Assembly (NCBI GenBank): GCA_963750535.1
Contig: CAVVRF010000037.1
Location: 248,001-312,000 of the forward strand
Source: JAKFWF01 sp963750535
GTDB taxonomy: Bacteria > Pseudomonadota > Alphaproteobacteria > Rhizobiales > Hyphomicrobiaceae
Reading direction: 5' to 3'
DNA: 64,000 nt
Shown: piece after piece, positions 20,917 to 29,904 of the stretch
Position numbering within the stretch: the first letter of the stretch is position 1
How the letters are laid out: every line of letters starts with the position of its first letter
The notes under the pieces: model-generated
The model's database searches: none
What the model saw: only the letters and a program-made list of their open reading frames with translations
Told to the model about the DNA's origin: nothing
Position numbers and translations under genes: made by a program

Positions 20917-21073
20917 GGCGCATCTCCCCGTAGCGTCTGGGTCTGCGCTTCCCTGCCGGCAAGGCATCGTCGGCAGGCAAGCGCGCCGCACTCTAGGAAA
21001 GGGAAGGTGACGCGGCAACGACAGAAAAGCGGGCATATTCCGGCGCCGCTTGAACCGGCTGTGATTCCTGCCC

Positions 21074-22087
21074 ATGCTCGGCGCCATGACGAAATCGGCA
21101 CCCTCCCTCGACGACTATGTCAAAGGCGTGCGCGCCGGCGATCGCGCCGTGCTCGGGCGCGCGATCACGCTGGTCGAGAGCACCAAGCCCGCCCATCGCG
21201 CACTGGCCCGCGATCTGCTGCAGGCACTGATGCCGTATACCGGGCAGGCGCTGCGCATCGGCATCACAGGCGTTCCGGGGGTCGGCAAGTCGACCGCCAT
21301 CGATCAGCTCGGCGTCAACCTGATTGCCGCCGGCCGGCGCGTCGCGGTGCTGGCGGTCGACCCGACCTCGAAGCGCTCGGGCGGCTCGATCCTCGGCGAC
21401 AAGACGCGAATGACGCGTCTGAGCGCCGACGAGCATGCCTTCATTCGCCCGTCGCCGACATCCGGCACGCTCGGCGGCGTCACCGCCAAGACCCGCGAGA
21501 CGATGGCCCTGGTCGAGGCCGCCGGTTTCGACACGGTGATCGTCGAGACGGTGGGTGTCGGCCAGTCCGAGGTCACGGTCGCCGACATGGTCGACTTCTT
21601 CCTGGTGCTGCTGCTGGCCGGCGGCGGCGACGACCTGCAGGGGATCAAGAAGGGCGTGATCGAGCTCGCCGACATGATCGCGATCAACAAGGCGGACGGC
21701 GACAACGTCGCCCGCGCGACCAAATCGGCGGCCGACTACCAGGGCGCGCTCAACATCCTGACGCCACGCTCGAACCAGTGGCAGCCGCCGGTGATCACCA
21801 TCTCGGGCGCACAGAACATCGGCCTCGACCTGTTGTGGGCGCACATCGAGCGCCACCACTCGCTGATGCGCAAGTCCGGCGACTTCGAGGCGCGCCGCAG
21901 CGCCCAGGCGGTCGCCTGGATGCACGACCTGATCGCCGAACGGCTGCTCGGCGCCGCCCGCAGCAATCCGAGCGTCATCGCGGCCTGGCCCGCAGTCGAG
22001 GCGCGGGTCAGGGCCGGCGAATTACTGCCGACGCGTGCCGCCGATGAAATCCTGGCGCTGATCGGATTCGCCAATGCCGATCGATAG
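21074..22087 (+). CDS. meaB: MeaB/ArgK-type GTPase, methylmalonyl-CoA mutase chaperone
   Basis: The 337-residue G3E-class GTPase has G1 GVPGVGKST, the family block DPTSKRSGGSILGDKTRM, G3 ETVGVGQSE and G4 NKADGDN. The C-terminal dimerisation helices include RRSAQAVAWMHDLI. MeaB gates cofactor loading and protects methylmalonyl-CoA mutase from inactivation by GTP-dependent binding. The mutase gene ends 2 kb upstream on the same strand, supporting this partner. The start may be 21074 or the second Met at 21086; homology cannot separate them. Confidence 0.95.
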   Translation: MLGAMTKSAPSLDDYVKGVRAGDRAVLGRAITLVESTKPAHRALARDLLQALMPYTGQALRIGITGVPGVGKSTAIDQLGVNLIAAGRRVAVLAVDPTSKRSGGSILGDKTRMTRLSADEHAFIRPSPTSGTLGGVTAKTRETMALVEAAGFDTVIVETVGVGQSEVTVADMVDFFLVLLLAGGGDDLQGIKKGVIELADMIAINKADGDNVARATKSAADYQGALNILTPRSNQWQPPVITISGAQNIGLDLLWAHIERHHSLMRKSGDFEARRSAQAVAWMHDLIAERLLGAARSNPSVIAAWPAVEARVRAGELLPTRAADEILALIGFANADR

Positions 22088-22320
22088 CAGGTCTCCCGCC
22101 TTCTCACAGGTCGCGGTCGGCACGGAGGGGAATGACGACAGAGCAGGAGCGGCGCGCCGAGCATAGCGCCACTATGGTCAAGCGACGCGACGCACTCTGT
22201 CGTATTTTCACCCCGCCCTGCGGGTCGCGGCGGCGGGCGGCCCGCGGCGTCGGGCGGCTCAACCGTATGCGACGGCTACGCTTTTCGCCGCCCTCTGGCG
22301 GACCCGCTGCGCCGGTCGCG

Positions 22321-22827
22321 ATGACGATCCGCGAGCCTGTAGAGGGCGGGCTAGCATGTCGAAGCCTGGCCGACCTCGATCTCGGCGAGCTGCTGGCGCT
22401 CAACAATCGCCACCGCACCGAGCTGTCCGAGCTCGATCACGAAGAGTTCGCGCGGCTCGCGGCGGCGGCATTCCGTGCACGGGGAACGCGCGCACCGGCG
22501 AGCTTCCTGCTCGCCTTCGACCAGGATGCGCCGTATGCGAGCCCGAATTTCCTGTGGTTCAAGGCGCGCCTGCCCCGCTTCGTCTACGTCGATCGCGTCG
22601 TGGTCGCGGCGGACGGCCGCCGGCTCGGATTGGCGCGCAGGCTTTATGCGGACTTGTTCGACAACGCGCGAGCGGCCGGCCACACGATCATCGCCGCCGA
22701 GGTCAACAGCAATCCCCCGAACCCATCGTCGGACGCCTTTCACGCGAGGCTCGGCTTCGAAGAGATCGGCCGCGCCCACCTCGACGATCGCGGCAAGACC
22801 GTGCGCTATCTGGTTCGCGGCCTGTGA
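22321..22827 (+). CDS. GNAT family N-acetyltransferase
   Basis: The 168-residue frame has a GNAT core: LLALNNRHRTELSELDHEEF, then FLLAFDQDAPYASPNFLWF, VYVDRVVVAADGRRLGLARRLY (the acetyl-CoA loop R-R-L-G-L-A-R) and AEVNSNPPNPSSDAFHARLGF. This is close to the COG3818-type acetyltransferases. The start is unsettled. I use 22321, where homology should begin; an upstream ATG at 22132 has a good GGAGGGG site but adds 63 Arg/Pro-rich residues that read like translated intergenic repeat. The substrate is unknown. Confidence 0.75.
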   Translation: MTIREPVEGGLACRSLADLDLGELLALNNRHRTELSELDHEEFARLAAAAFRARGTRAPASFLLAFDQDAPYASPNFLWFKARLPRFVYVDRVVVAADGRRLGLARRLYADLFDNARAAGHTIIAAEVNSNPPNPSSDAFHARLGFEEIGRAHLDDRGKTVRYLVRGL

Positions 22828-22837
22828 GCCTCGAGCC

Positions 22838-23467
22838 TCATTCGCCGCCGCTGCGCCAGCTACGCCAGACATCGAGGTAGGCGACGGCTTCCGGCGTGCC
22901 GAGCCCCTCGAGGCCGGCCATCACCCCTTGCTGGTCGGCCGGTTGCTTGTGCTGGCCGAACTTCCACTGCGCCTCGATGCTAGCGATGTCGAGCTCGATG
23001 CCGACGATCGCCCGCAGCATTGCCTCGCGCCGCACCGGCGTCATCTTGGCGCTGGTCCAGGGCTGCTTCGGCAGCAGCTGCTCCTCGAACCGGGCGCTGA
23101 GACGATCGACGAGCGCGAGAGTGTCGGACGGCTCGACCAGCCTCGCCCGGCCGCTCAGGTGCACGCTGATGTAGTTCCACGTCGGCACCTGGTCGGCGCT
23201 GACGTACCAATCGGGCGAGATGTAGGAATCGGGGCCGATGACGGTCAGCAGCACGTCCGGGTGACGGGTGATGATCTCGTGCAGCGGATTGGCGCGGGCA
23301 ACGTGGAGCTCGGCCCGCGCCGCGCCGTCGTCGACGTGCAGCAGGAACGGCAGATGCGAGGCAACGGGCCGGCCGCCGTCGACGGCGACCAGCGTGCCGA
23401 AGCCGCGCCTGGCGGCGAACCGGAGAGCAATCGCGTCTTCCGTCTTGAAGGCAGGCGGTACGTACAT
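22838..23467 (-). CDS. PaiB-like FMN-binding protein
   Basis: The 209-residue protein matches the PaiB/FMN-binding negative regulator family. It starts MYVPPAFK, has GTLVAVDGGRPVASHLPFLL, a conserved ARANPLHEI, then VIGPDSYISPDWYVSADQVPTWNY (quoted here in part: SPDWY, VPTWNY) and VHLSGRARLV. Members have a split-barrel flavin-reductase fold; the name comes from Bacillus sporulation and protease regulation, but most are probably flavoenzymes. It is divergent from the amidohydrolase gene with 78 bases between starts and convergent with the GNAT gene. Confidence 0.9.
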   Translation of the reverse strand: MYVPPAFKTEDAIALRFAARRGFGTLVAVDGGRPVASHLPFLLHVDDGAARAELHVARANPLHEIITRHPDVLLTVIGPDSYISPDWYVSADQVPTWNYISVHLSGRARLVEPSDTLALVDRLSARFEEQLLPKQPWTSAKMTPVRREAMLRAIVGIELDIASIEAQWKFGQHKQPADQQGVMAGLEGLGTPEAVAYLDVWRSWRSGGE

Positions 23468-23545
23468 CGCGGCACCTTGTTTGCCGGTCCCAAACCAGCG
23501 GCACATGGCATATGATGCTGCGTGATTATTGCAGGAGCCGCGCAG

Positions 23546-24394
23546 ATGCAACGACCCCTTTCCGGCCCGCCGCCCAGGCTCAAGGCACCTGCCGGCACGT
23601 GCGACACGCACATGCACTTCTATGGCGCGGCCTATCCCCGCCATCCCGACGGACCACCGCCGCCGCCCGATGCCACGGTCGCCGAATACCGCCAGCTGAT
23701 GGGCTGGCTCGGAATCGACCGGGTGGTGGTGGTGCAGCCCAACGCCTACGGCGATGACAACCGCTGCACGATCGATGCGGTGGCTGAGCTCGGCCTCGAC
23801 AAGGCCCGCGCCATCGTCGTGGTCAAGCCGACGATCGCCGACGCGGAGATCGAGCGCCTGCATCGGGCGGGAGCGCGCGGGGTCAGGATCATGTGCCTGC
23901 CCGGCGGCCATTCGAAATGGGACGTGATGGATGCGACGCTCGCCCGGGTACAACGGCTCGGCTGGCACCCGATCGTGCAGTTCGACGGCCGTGAGTTCGA
24001 GCAGCACGAGGCGCAATTGAAGCGGATCAAGGGCGACTTCGTCATCGACCATACCGGCAAGTTCCTGGAGCCGGTCGAGATCGACAGCGCGCCGATGAAG
24101 TCGTTGCTTCGCCTGCTCGACCGCGGCAACTGCTACGTCAAGCTGTCGGCGCCTTACGAGACATCAAGGACCGGGGCGCCGGACTATGCCGACGTCGGCC
24201 GGATCGCCAGGGCGCTGGCAACAGCCGCGCCCGAGCGGATGCTGTGGGCCTCGAACTGGCCGCATCCGGGCGTTCCGGGCGACAAGTATCCGAACGATGC
24301 CGGGCTGCTCGATCGGCTGCTCGATCTGTTGCCGGAGGAGAAGCACCGGCATCTGACGCTGGTCGAGAACCCGGCGCGGCTCTACGGCTTCTGA
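23546..24394 (+). CDS. Amidohydrolase, PDC-lactonase/GLI-like family
   Basis: The 282-residue TIM-barrel protein carries the amidohydrolase_2 signatures TCDTHMHFYG at the end of strand 1, FVIDHTGKF at strand 6 and WASNWPHPG with the catalytic Asp-like position near the C-terminus. This pattern, with no extra metal ligands, resembles 2-pyrone-4,6-dicarboxylate hydrolase (LigI) and D-galactarolactone isomerase, which hydrolyse or isomerise lactones. ATG 23546 is chosen because GGAG lies 9 bases upstream; a GTG at 23522 is also in frame. The substrate is unknown. Confidence 0.85.
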   Translation: MQRPLSGPPPRLKAPAGTCDTHMHFYGAAYPRHPDGPPPPPDATVAEYRQLMGWLGIDRVVVVQPNAYGDDNRCTIDAVAELGLDKARAIVVVKPTIADAEIERLHRAGARGVRIMCLPGGHSKWDVMDATLARVQRLGWHPIVQFDGREFEQHEAQLKRIKGDFVIDHTGKFLEPVEIDSAPMKSLLRLLDRGNCYVKLSAPYETSRTGAPDYADVGRIARALATAAPERMLWASNWPHPGVPGDKYPNDAGLLDRLLDLLPEEKHRHLTLVENPARLYGF

Positions 24395-24431
24395 TTGCGG
24401 CCGGCACGACGCCATCGGGCGGGGCTCGGGC

Positions 24432-26748
24432 TCACTCGCGGCCGGCGCGGGACGCGGCTATCACCGCCTCGATCTCGTAGACCTTGACGCTGCCGCCGTC
24501 GCCGCCGGCAGCGATGCGCTTGCCGTTGGCGGCGAAGGCAACCGTCTTCAGCGCGACCGGCTGATCGTTCGCGGGGCCGAGCACGCGCAGCGACCGCCCC
24601 CTGCGGGCGTCCCAGAGCCGAAGCTTGCCGTCGTCGCCAACCGAGGCCAGGATCTCGCCCGACGGCGCGAAGGCAAGCGCATTGACCCGTCCGCCATGGC
24701 CATTGAGGGAGGCCACGTGCCGGTTCGACGCCGTCGACCAGACGCGAATGGCCCCATCGAGGCCGGCCGACGCGACGAGCCTGCCGTCGGCGGAGAAATC
24801 GACCGCGGTGATGAAGTCCTTGTGACCGCGGTAGGTCCGCATCAGCGCGCCCGTCTCGGCATTCCACAACTTGAGGTAGCGATCGGCACCACCGGAGGCG
24901 AGATAGGGCCCGCGCGGCGAGAATGCCACCGCCTGGGCCGCGCTCTCGTGGCCTTCGAGCAGGTGCGACGGCTCCGACGGCGCCGACACATCCCACATCG
25001 CGACCGTCCAGTCATGACTGGCCGTGGCGACCCGGTCCGGCGAGCCGGCGAATGCCACCGCCCAGATGTCGGCCGTGTTCCGCTGAAATGCGGCAAGCTG
25101 CTTGCCGGAGTCGACGTCCCACAGGCCAACGCTGCCGTCGGCGTGACCGGTTACCGCGCGGCGCGCGAGCACGGCCAGCGCCGTGATGCGGCCGCTCCGA
25201 CGTCGAAATGGTCCTCTGCAACGCCCCCGACGACGGGTTCCACACCTTGAGCGTGCCGTCCGCGCCGGCGGTCACGAGCTGCTCGCCGGCGAAACCGGCG
25301 CCGACCGTGCCGCCGGGATGTCCCTTGATCTCGACCGTGCTCAGCACCTCGGCAACCGGTGCCGGACTGGTCGATGAAGTAGTCAGCGCCCGGCGCGTCT
25401 CGACCGGCGCGGAGCGCTCGCGCAGCCCGACGGCCGCGCTCGCAATTCCGGCGCCGACCAGGACCAGGACGGCTGCCCTGCGGCCGAAGCTGCCGCGCGC
25501 TGATTTCACCCGGCGCGGACGCGGCAGCGGCGCCTGCGCCTCGGGCTTGGCCGGCGGCGGCGGCGCCGGTGGCGGCGCTGACTTGCGAACCGCCTTCGGT
25601 TTCCTGGCGGGCTTGGCCGCGGCCGGCGCCACATCCGGAATATCGAGCTTCACCGACGGTGGCGGCGGCGGCGCCTTGAGCGGAGAGTTGCCCGAATCCT
25701 GTGGCTGCAGCTTCTTCTTCAGCCCCTCGAAGAAGTCGAGGATGCCGCCCTTCGCCCCCGGCACATCCGGTGGCGGCGGCGCTGCGCCCTCCGGCGCGAG
25801 GATGACCGTCTTGGCGGCTGCCGCCTTCGGCTCGGGCTCGTCTGCGAGCCAGCCCTTCTTGGCCGGCCTCGGCTCGGGCGCGAGCAGGTCGCCACGCCAC
25901 GCCGCGACCGACTTCGGCCGGCGGTCGATCTCGAGATCGAGCGCCCGATCGATCGCCGCCAGGAAGCGGGGACGATACGACGCCAACGCGGCGTCCTTTG
26001 CCTTCACGTAGTCGTCCTTGACCACGCGCGACGGACTGTCCGGCGGACGCTTGCCGGTAACCGCGTGGTAGAGCGTGGCACCGAGCGCGTAGATGTCGGT
26101 CCACGGACCCTGCCGGGCGCCGGTCTCGGCATACTGCTCATAGGGGCTGTAGCCGGGCTTCACCAGCGCGCTCACCGTGCGCGAATGCCGCGCGATGTCG
26201 CCCCGCGCCGAGCCGAAATCGATCAGCACCGGCGAGCCGTCCTTGCGCACCATGATATTGTCGGGTGCGATATCGCGATGCAGGAACTCGGCGTTGTGGA
26301 TCATCTCGAGCGCGTCGAGCAGCGGCGCGACGATCTTGTCGATCTCAGCCTGGCGAGGCGCGCGTCCAAGGCCTTTGAGCCAGCCCTTGAGGCTGGCGCC
26401 CTCCTCGAACTGGAGCACCATGTAGCCGGTGTTGTTGGCGCGAAAGTAGCGGTAGACGCGGCAGATGTTGCGGTGATCGAAGCGGGCGAGGGTCTGCGCT
26501 TCCTCGATGAACCGGTCGAGGCCCCATTTGTAGTCGCCGGCGCAATCGCTCGAGCGCGGCACCGCGCCCTGGTCGGCGCCACGGGCGGCGAAGTCCGAGG
26601 GGAAGTACTCCTTGATCGTCACCGAGCGGGCGAGCGCAATCTCGTCGGCAAGATAGGTGATGCCGAAGCCGCCGACGCCCAGCACGCGCTCGATGCGAAA
26701 ATCGCCGACGAGCTCCGTGCCCGGCGTCAATGCCATGACATTCGTCAT
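24432..26748 (-). pseudogene. Membrane-anchored Ser/Thr protein kinase fused to WD40 repeats, one frameshift
   Basis: The kinase domain occupies about 15-285: glycine loop LGVGGFGITY, Lys46 in VTIKEYFP, catalytic HRDIAPDN with Asp159, and DFGSAR at 177-182. An Ala/Pro-rich linker follows (about 290-420), then one membrane helix at 424-442. WD40 blades run from about 470 to the end, with GH...D...LWD/VWS repeats such as HADGSVGLWDVDSG and GGADRYLKLWNAETG. The frame shifts once near 25188 between the first blade and LARRAVTGH; removing one base gives 771 residues. The length 2317 is 772 codons plus one. The topology places the kinase in the cytoplasm and the propeller in the periplasm. The start at 26748 lacks a clear ribosome site; 26736 is an alternative. 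Confidence 0.8.
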
Positions 26749-27179
26749 GACGGCCACCGCTGCGCCCGGCCGGCCGCACGACCTGCGCTCGATCTGCCGA
26801 TATCTGGTTGCGGCCCCACGCGTGCTCCCGGCGAGCATTGCTGCCAATACTGGACGCATCACACGACAAATATGGCCAAAAATTGTGGCGTCGTGGTCAA
26901 ATTGCCGGCCAGCGGGCGATCCAGCCGATTTCGACGCGGCGGCAGTGATATTTCAGTGCCTGGCGGCAGGCTTGCCGTTGTCGAAACCCTGGCGGCGGTG
27001 GCGCTGCCCCAGCCGGCCAACGGCGTGGCGATCGCCGCATCGACCCTTGCTTGCATTCTCGCTATGTACTGTTGTGCATTGTCGACCGCCAGCAACCCAC
27101 TATACACCGCCGCCGGCGCCGTGCACCCGCTGCATTTCCGCCCGCCAACGCCCAACAGCGCATCGGTAGTCCCGCCCTG
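26749..27179. other. Gap without a supported gene
   Basis: This is the 431-base space between the divergent kinase gene and the ABC transporter operon. The plus-strand open frame crossing it is mainly antisense to the kinase and lacks protein character. In this position a polyamine-type operon would normally have its binding-protein gene, and none is present. It must hold both promoters; I see no convincing boxes or operator. Confidence 0.6.
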
Positions 27180-28232
27180 ATGTCCTTCCTCGTCCTCGAT
27201 CGACTGACCAAGAAGTTCACCGAGCACACCGCTGTCGATAGCCTGTCCCTCGCCGTCGCCCAGGGCGAGTTCGTCTCGCTGCTCGGCCCCTCGGGCTGCG
27301 GCAAGACGACGACGCTGCAGATGATCGCCGGCTTCGTGCCGCCGACTTCGGGCGCCATTCGCCTCGAGGGGCGTGATCTCGTCGCCGTGCATCCGAGCCG
27401 GCGCGGGCTCGGCATCGTATTCCAGAGCTATGCCCTGTTCCCGCACATGACGGTCGCCGACAATGTCGCCTTCGGGCTCGACATGCAGGGCATTGCCCGC
27501 TCGGAGCGGGAAAAGCGCGTTGTCGACGCCTTGCACCTCGTCGGCCTCGACGGGTTTGCGGCGCGCTATCCCCGCCGGATGTCGGGCGGCCAGCAGCAGC
27601 GCGTCGCGCTCGCCCGCGCGCTCGTGATCAGGCCGCGCATCCTGCTGCTCGACGAGCCGCTGTCGAACCTCGACGCCAAGCTGCGCGAGGAAATGCAGAT
27701 CGAGTTGCGGATGATCCAGCGCGCGAGCGGCACCACGACGATCCTCGTCACCCACGACCAGGGCGAGGCGATGGCGCTGTCCGACCGGATCGTGGTGATG
27801 AACAAGGGCCGGGTCGAGCAGATCGCGAGGCCGCACGAGGCCTATGAGCAGCCGGCGACACCATTCGTCGCGGGCTTCCTCGGCAAGACCAACGTGCTTG
27901 CCGGACGCGGCGATGCCGACGGCGTCACGATCGGTGGCGGCTCCTGGCGAGTAGCCGGCCCGCCGCAAGGGCCGGTCCAGGCGACGATCCGGCCGGAGCG
28001 CATCGGCTTCGACGCCGAGCGGCCCGACAGCCTGGCCGGCGTGGTCAAGGCGCGGATCTTCCAGGGCAACCACTGGCTCTACCAGATCGACACCGCCGTC
28101 GGCCCGGTGACGGTGATCCGCCAGAACAACGGCACCGCCGATCACGGCGAAGGCGCGGCGGTCAACCTCACCTGGGCGGCCCAGGACATGAAGCTGCGGC
28201 CGGCCGACGGCGCGGGAGTGGCGTCCCAATGA
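27180..28232 (+). CDS. Polyamine/opine-type ABC importer, ATP-binding protein (PotA-like)
   Basis: The 350-residue protein has Walker A GPSGCGKTTT, Q-loop VFQSYALFPHMTVADNV, signature MSGGQQQRVALARAL, Walker B LLLDEPLSNLD and switch LVTHDQGEAMAL. A C-terminal TOBE-like regulatory domain starts at about 240 (GFLGKTNVLAGRGDA; ATIRPERIGF). These are PotA/FbpC features. ATG 27180 fits the family N-terminus MSFLVLDRLTKKF. Its stop overlaps the next ATG (ATGA at 28229). It is the first gene of a seven-gene operon with two permeases and four oxidoreductases, so the imported compound is probably an amine, amino acid or opine that they oxidise. Confidence 0.9.
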   Translation: MSFLVLDRLTKKFTEHTAVDSLSLAVAQGEFVSLLGPSGCGKTTTLQMIAGFVPPTSGAIRLEGRDLVAVHPSRRGLGIVFQSYALFPHMTVADNVAFGLDMQGIARSEREKRVVDALHLVGLDGFAARYPRRMSGGQQQRVALARALVIRPRILLLDEPLSNLDAKLREEMQIELRMIQRASGTTTILVTHDQGEAMALSDRIVVMNKGRVEQIARPHEAYEQPATPFVAGFLGKTNVLAGRGDADGVTIGGGSWRVAGPPQGPVQATIRPERIGFDAERPDSLAGVVKARIFQGNHWLYQIDTAVGPVTVIRQNNGTADHGEGAAVNLTWAAQDMKLRPADGAGVASQ

Positions 28233-29101
28233 GCCGCGATGCCGGAGCCGACCCCAGAACCGGATTGCTGTTGATCGCACCGGCGGCACTGCTGTTCGTC
28301 GGCATCGTGCTGGTGCCGCTCGTGATGACCGCGATCCTGTCGCTCAACGAGTGGGGGCAGTATACCGGCATCGTCAACGTGATCACACTGAAGAACTGGC
28401 ACGAGGTGATCACCGACAGCTACTACCTGGAGGTCTTCCTCCGCACGCTGCGGATCGCGATCGCCGTGACCTTGATCGCCGCGCTGCTCGGCGCGCCGGA
28501 GGCCTACATCCTGCATCGCATGCGGGCGCCCTGGAAGGGCCTGTTCCTGCTGGTGATCCTCGGCCCGCTGCTGATCTCGGTGGTGGCGCGAACGCTGGGC
28601 TGGGCGTTGCTGCTCGGCGGCAACAGCGGGGTGATCAACCGGGCGCTGATCCAGCTCGGCGTCATTTCGCAGCCGATTCCGTTCATGTTCACCGAAACCG
28701 GAGTGATCGTGGCGCTGGCCCATGTGCTGCTGCCGTTCATGGTCCTGTCGGTGTGGGCGTCGCTGCAGAAGCTCGACCCCCAGGTCGAGAACGCGGCGAC
28801 CTCGCTCGGCGCCCGGCAACCGACGATCCTCGCCCGTATCATCCTGCCGCAGGTCGTGCCCGGCCTGCTGTCCGGCGCCATCATCGTGTTCGCGCTCGCC
28901 GCCAGCGCATTCGCGTCGCCGGCGATCATCGGCGGACGACGGCTCAAGGTCGCCTCGACGCTGGCATACGACGAGTTCCTCAACACGCTCAACTGGCCAT
29001 TGGGAGCGGTCGTCGCGGTCCTGTTGCTGGTCGGGCTGATGGCGATCGTCGGCGGCGCCAACGCCATCGTCGAGCGGCGCTACGCGGAGGCGTTCCGATG
29101 A
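28229..29101 (+). CDS. ABC importer permease, PotB-like
   Basis: The 290-residue protein has six membrane helices, starting LLLIAPAALLFVGIVLVPLV. The EAA loop lies in ENAATSLGARQPTILARIILP, characteristic of spermidine/putrescine and iron(III)-type permease subunit 1. It overlaps its neighbours by ATGA at both ends, so the three transporter genes are translationally coupled. It would pair with the following PotC-like subunit in the inner membrane. Confidence 0.92.
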   Translation: MSRDAGADPRTGLLLIAPAALLFVGIVLVPLVMTAILSLNEWGQYTGIVNVITLKNWHEVITDSYYLEVFLRTLRIAIAVTLIAALLGAPEAYILHRMRAPWKGLFLLVILGPLLISVVARTLGWALLLGGNSGVINRALIQLGVISQPIPFMFTETGVIVALAHVLLPFMVLSVWASLQKLDPQVENAATSLGARQPTILARIILPQVVPGLLSGAIIVFALAASAFASPAIIGGRRLKVASTLAYDEFLNTLNWPLGAVVAVLLLVGLMAIVGGANAIVERRYAEAFR

Positions 29102-29901
29102 GCCGCAACGGCCCGCTGGCGCTCGCCTTCCACACCCTGTTCGTGACGTTCATGCTGGCGCCGATCGTGATCGTCTGCGTCGTCGCCTTCACGCCCGAGG
29201 GCTACCTGTCGTTCCCCACCAATGGCCTGTCGTTGCGCTGGTTCCGGGCCATCGCCGACTACCCGGAATTCCTGCGCGCGTTCAAATCGAGCCTCATCCT
29301 GGGCACCATTTCGGCGCTGCTCGCGATCGCGCTCGCGGTGCCGGCGGCGCTGAGCCTTGCCCGCCATCGCTTTCCCGGCCACGCGGCGATCACCGCCCTG
29401 CTGATGTCGCCGCTGATGATCCCGCACGTGGTGCTCGGCATCGCGTTCCTGCGGTTCTTCACCCTGATCGGCATCGGCGGCACGTTCGCCGGCCTCGTCC
29501 TGTCGCACCTGGTGATCGTGCTTCCCTTCGCGCTGAGGCTGACGCTGGCCTCGGCGACCGGCATGGACGGCCGCGTCGAGCAGGCCGCGATCTCGCTTGG
29601 CGCGTCGGGATGGACCGTGTTCCGCCGCATCACGCTGCCGCTCGTCCTGCCCGGCGTGCTGAGCGGCGCGGCGCTGGCCTTCATCCAGTCGTTCGACGAG
29701 GTGACGATGACCGTGTTCATCGCCGCTCCGGGAACCGAGACGCTTCCCGTCCGCATGTTTCTCTACATCCAGGACAACATAGACCCGCTCGTTACGTCGG
29801 TGTCGGCAGCAGTGATCGCGGTTACAATCATCTTCCTGATCGTGGTCGACCGCGCCTTCGGCCTCGAGCGGCTGCTCTCGGGGCACACGCGGGAAGAGTG
29901 A
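29098..29901 (+). CDS. ABC importer permease, PotC-like
   Basis: The 267-residue permease begins with a helix (LFVTFMLAPIVIVCVVAF) and contains the typical PotC segment RWFRAIADYPEFLRAFKSS. The EAA motif is VEQAAISLGASGWTVFRRITLP. It has about six helices. ATG 29098 overlaps the PotB-like stop. Only 3 bases separate its stop from the first oxidoreductase start at 29905, tying transport to catabolism. Confidence 0.92.
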   Translation: MSRNGPLALAFHTLFVTFMLAPIVIVCVVAFTPEGYLSFPTNGLSLRWFRAIADYPEFLRAFKSSLILGTISALLAIALAVPAALSLARHRFPGHAAITALLMSPLMIPHVVLGIAFLRFFTLIGIGGTFAGLVLSHLVIVLPFALRLTLASATGMDGRVEQAAISLGASGWTVFRRITLPLVLPGVLSGAALAFIQSFDEVTMTVFIAAPGTETLPVRMFLYIQDNIDPLVTSVSAAVIAVTIIFLIVVDRAFGLERLLSGHTREE

Positions 29902-29904
29902 GGC

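Noticed and set aside
22132..22320. N-terminal extension of the GNAT gene from ATG 22132
   Set aside because: It has a good GGAGGGG site, but the added residues look like translated G+C-rich repeat; kept only as an alternative start.
26065..27180. 371-residue plus-strand frame ending at the ABC operon start
   Set aside because: Overlaps the kinase gene antisense, and its last 100 residues have no recognisable pattern; treated as non-coding.
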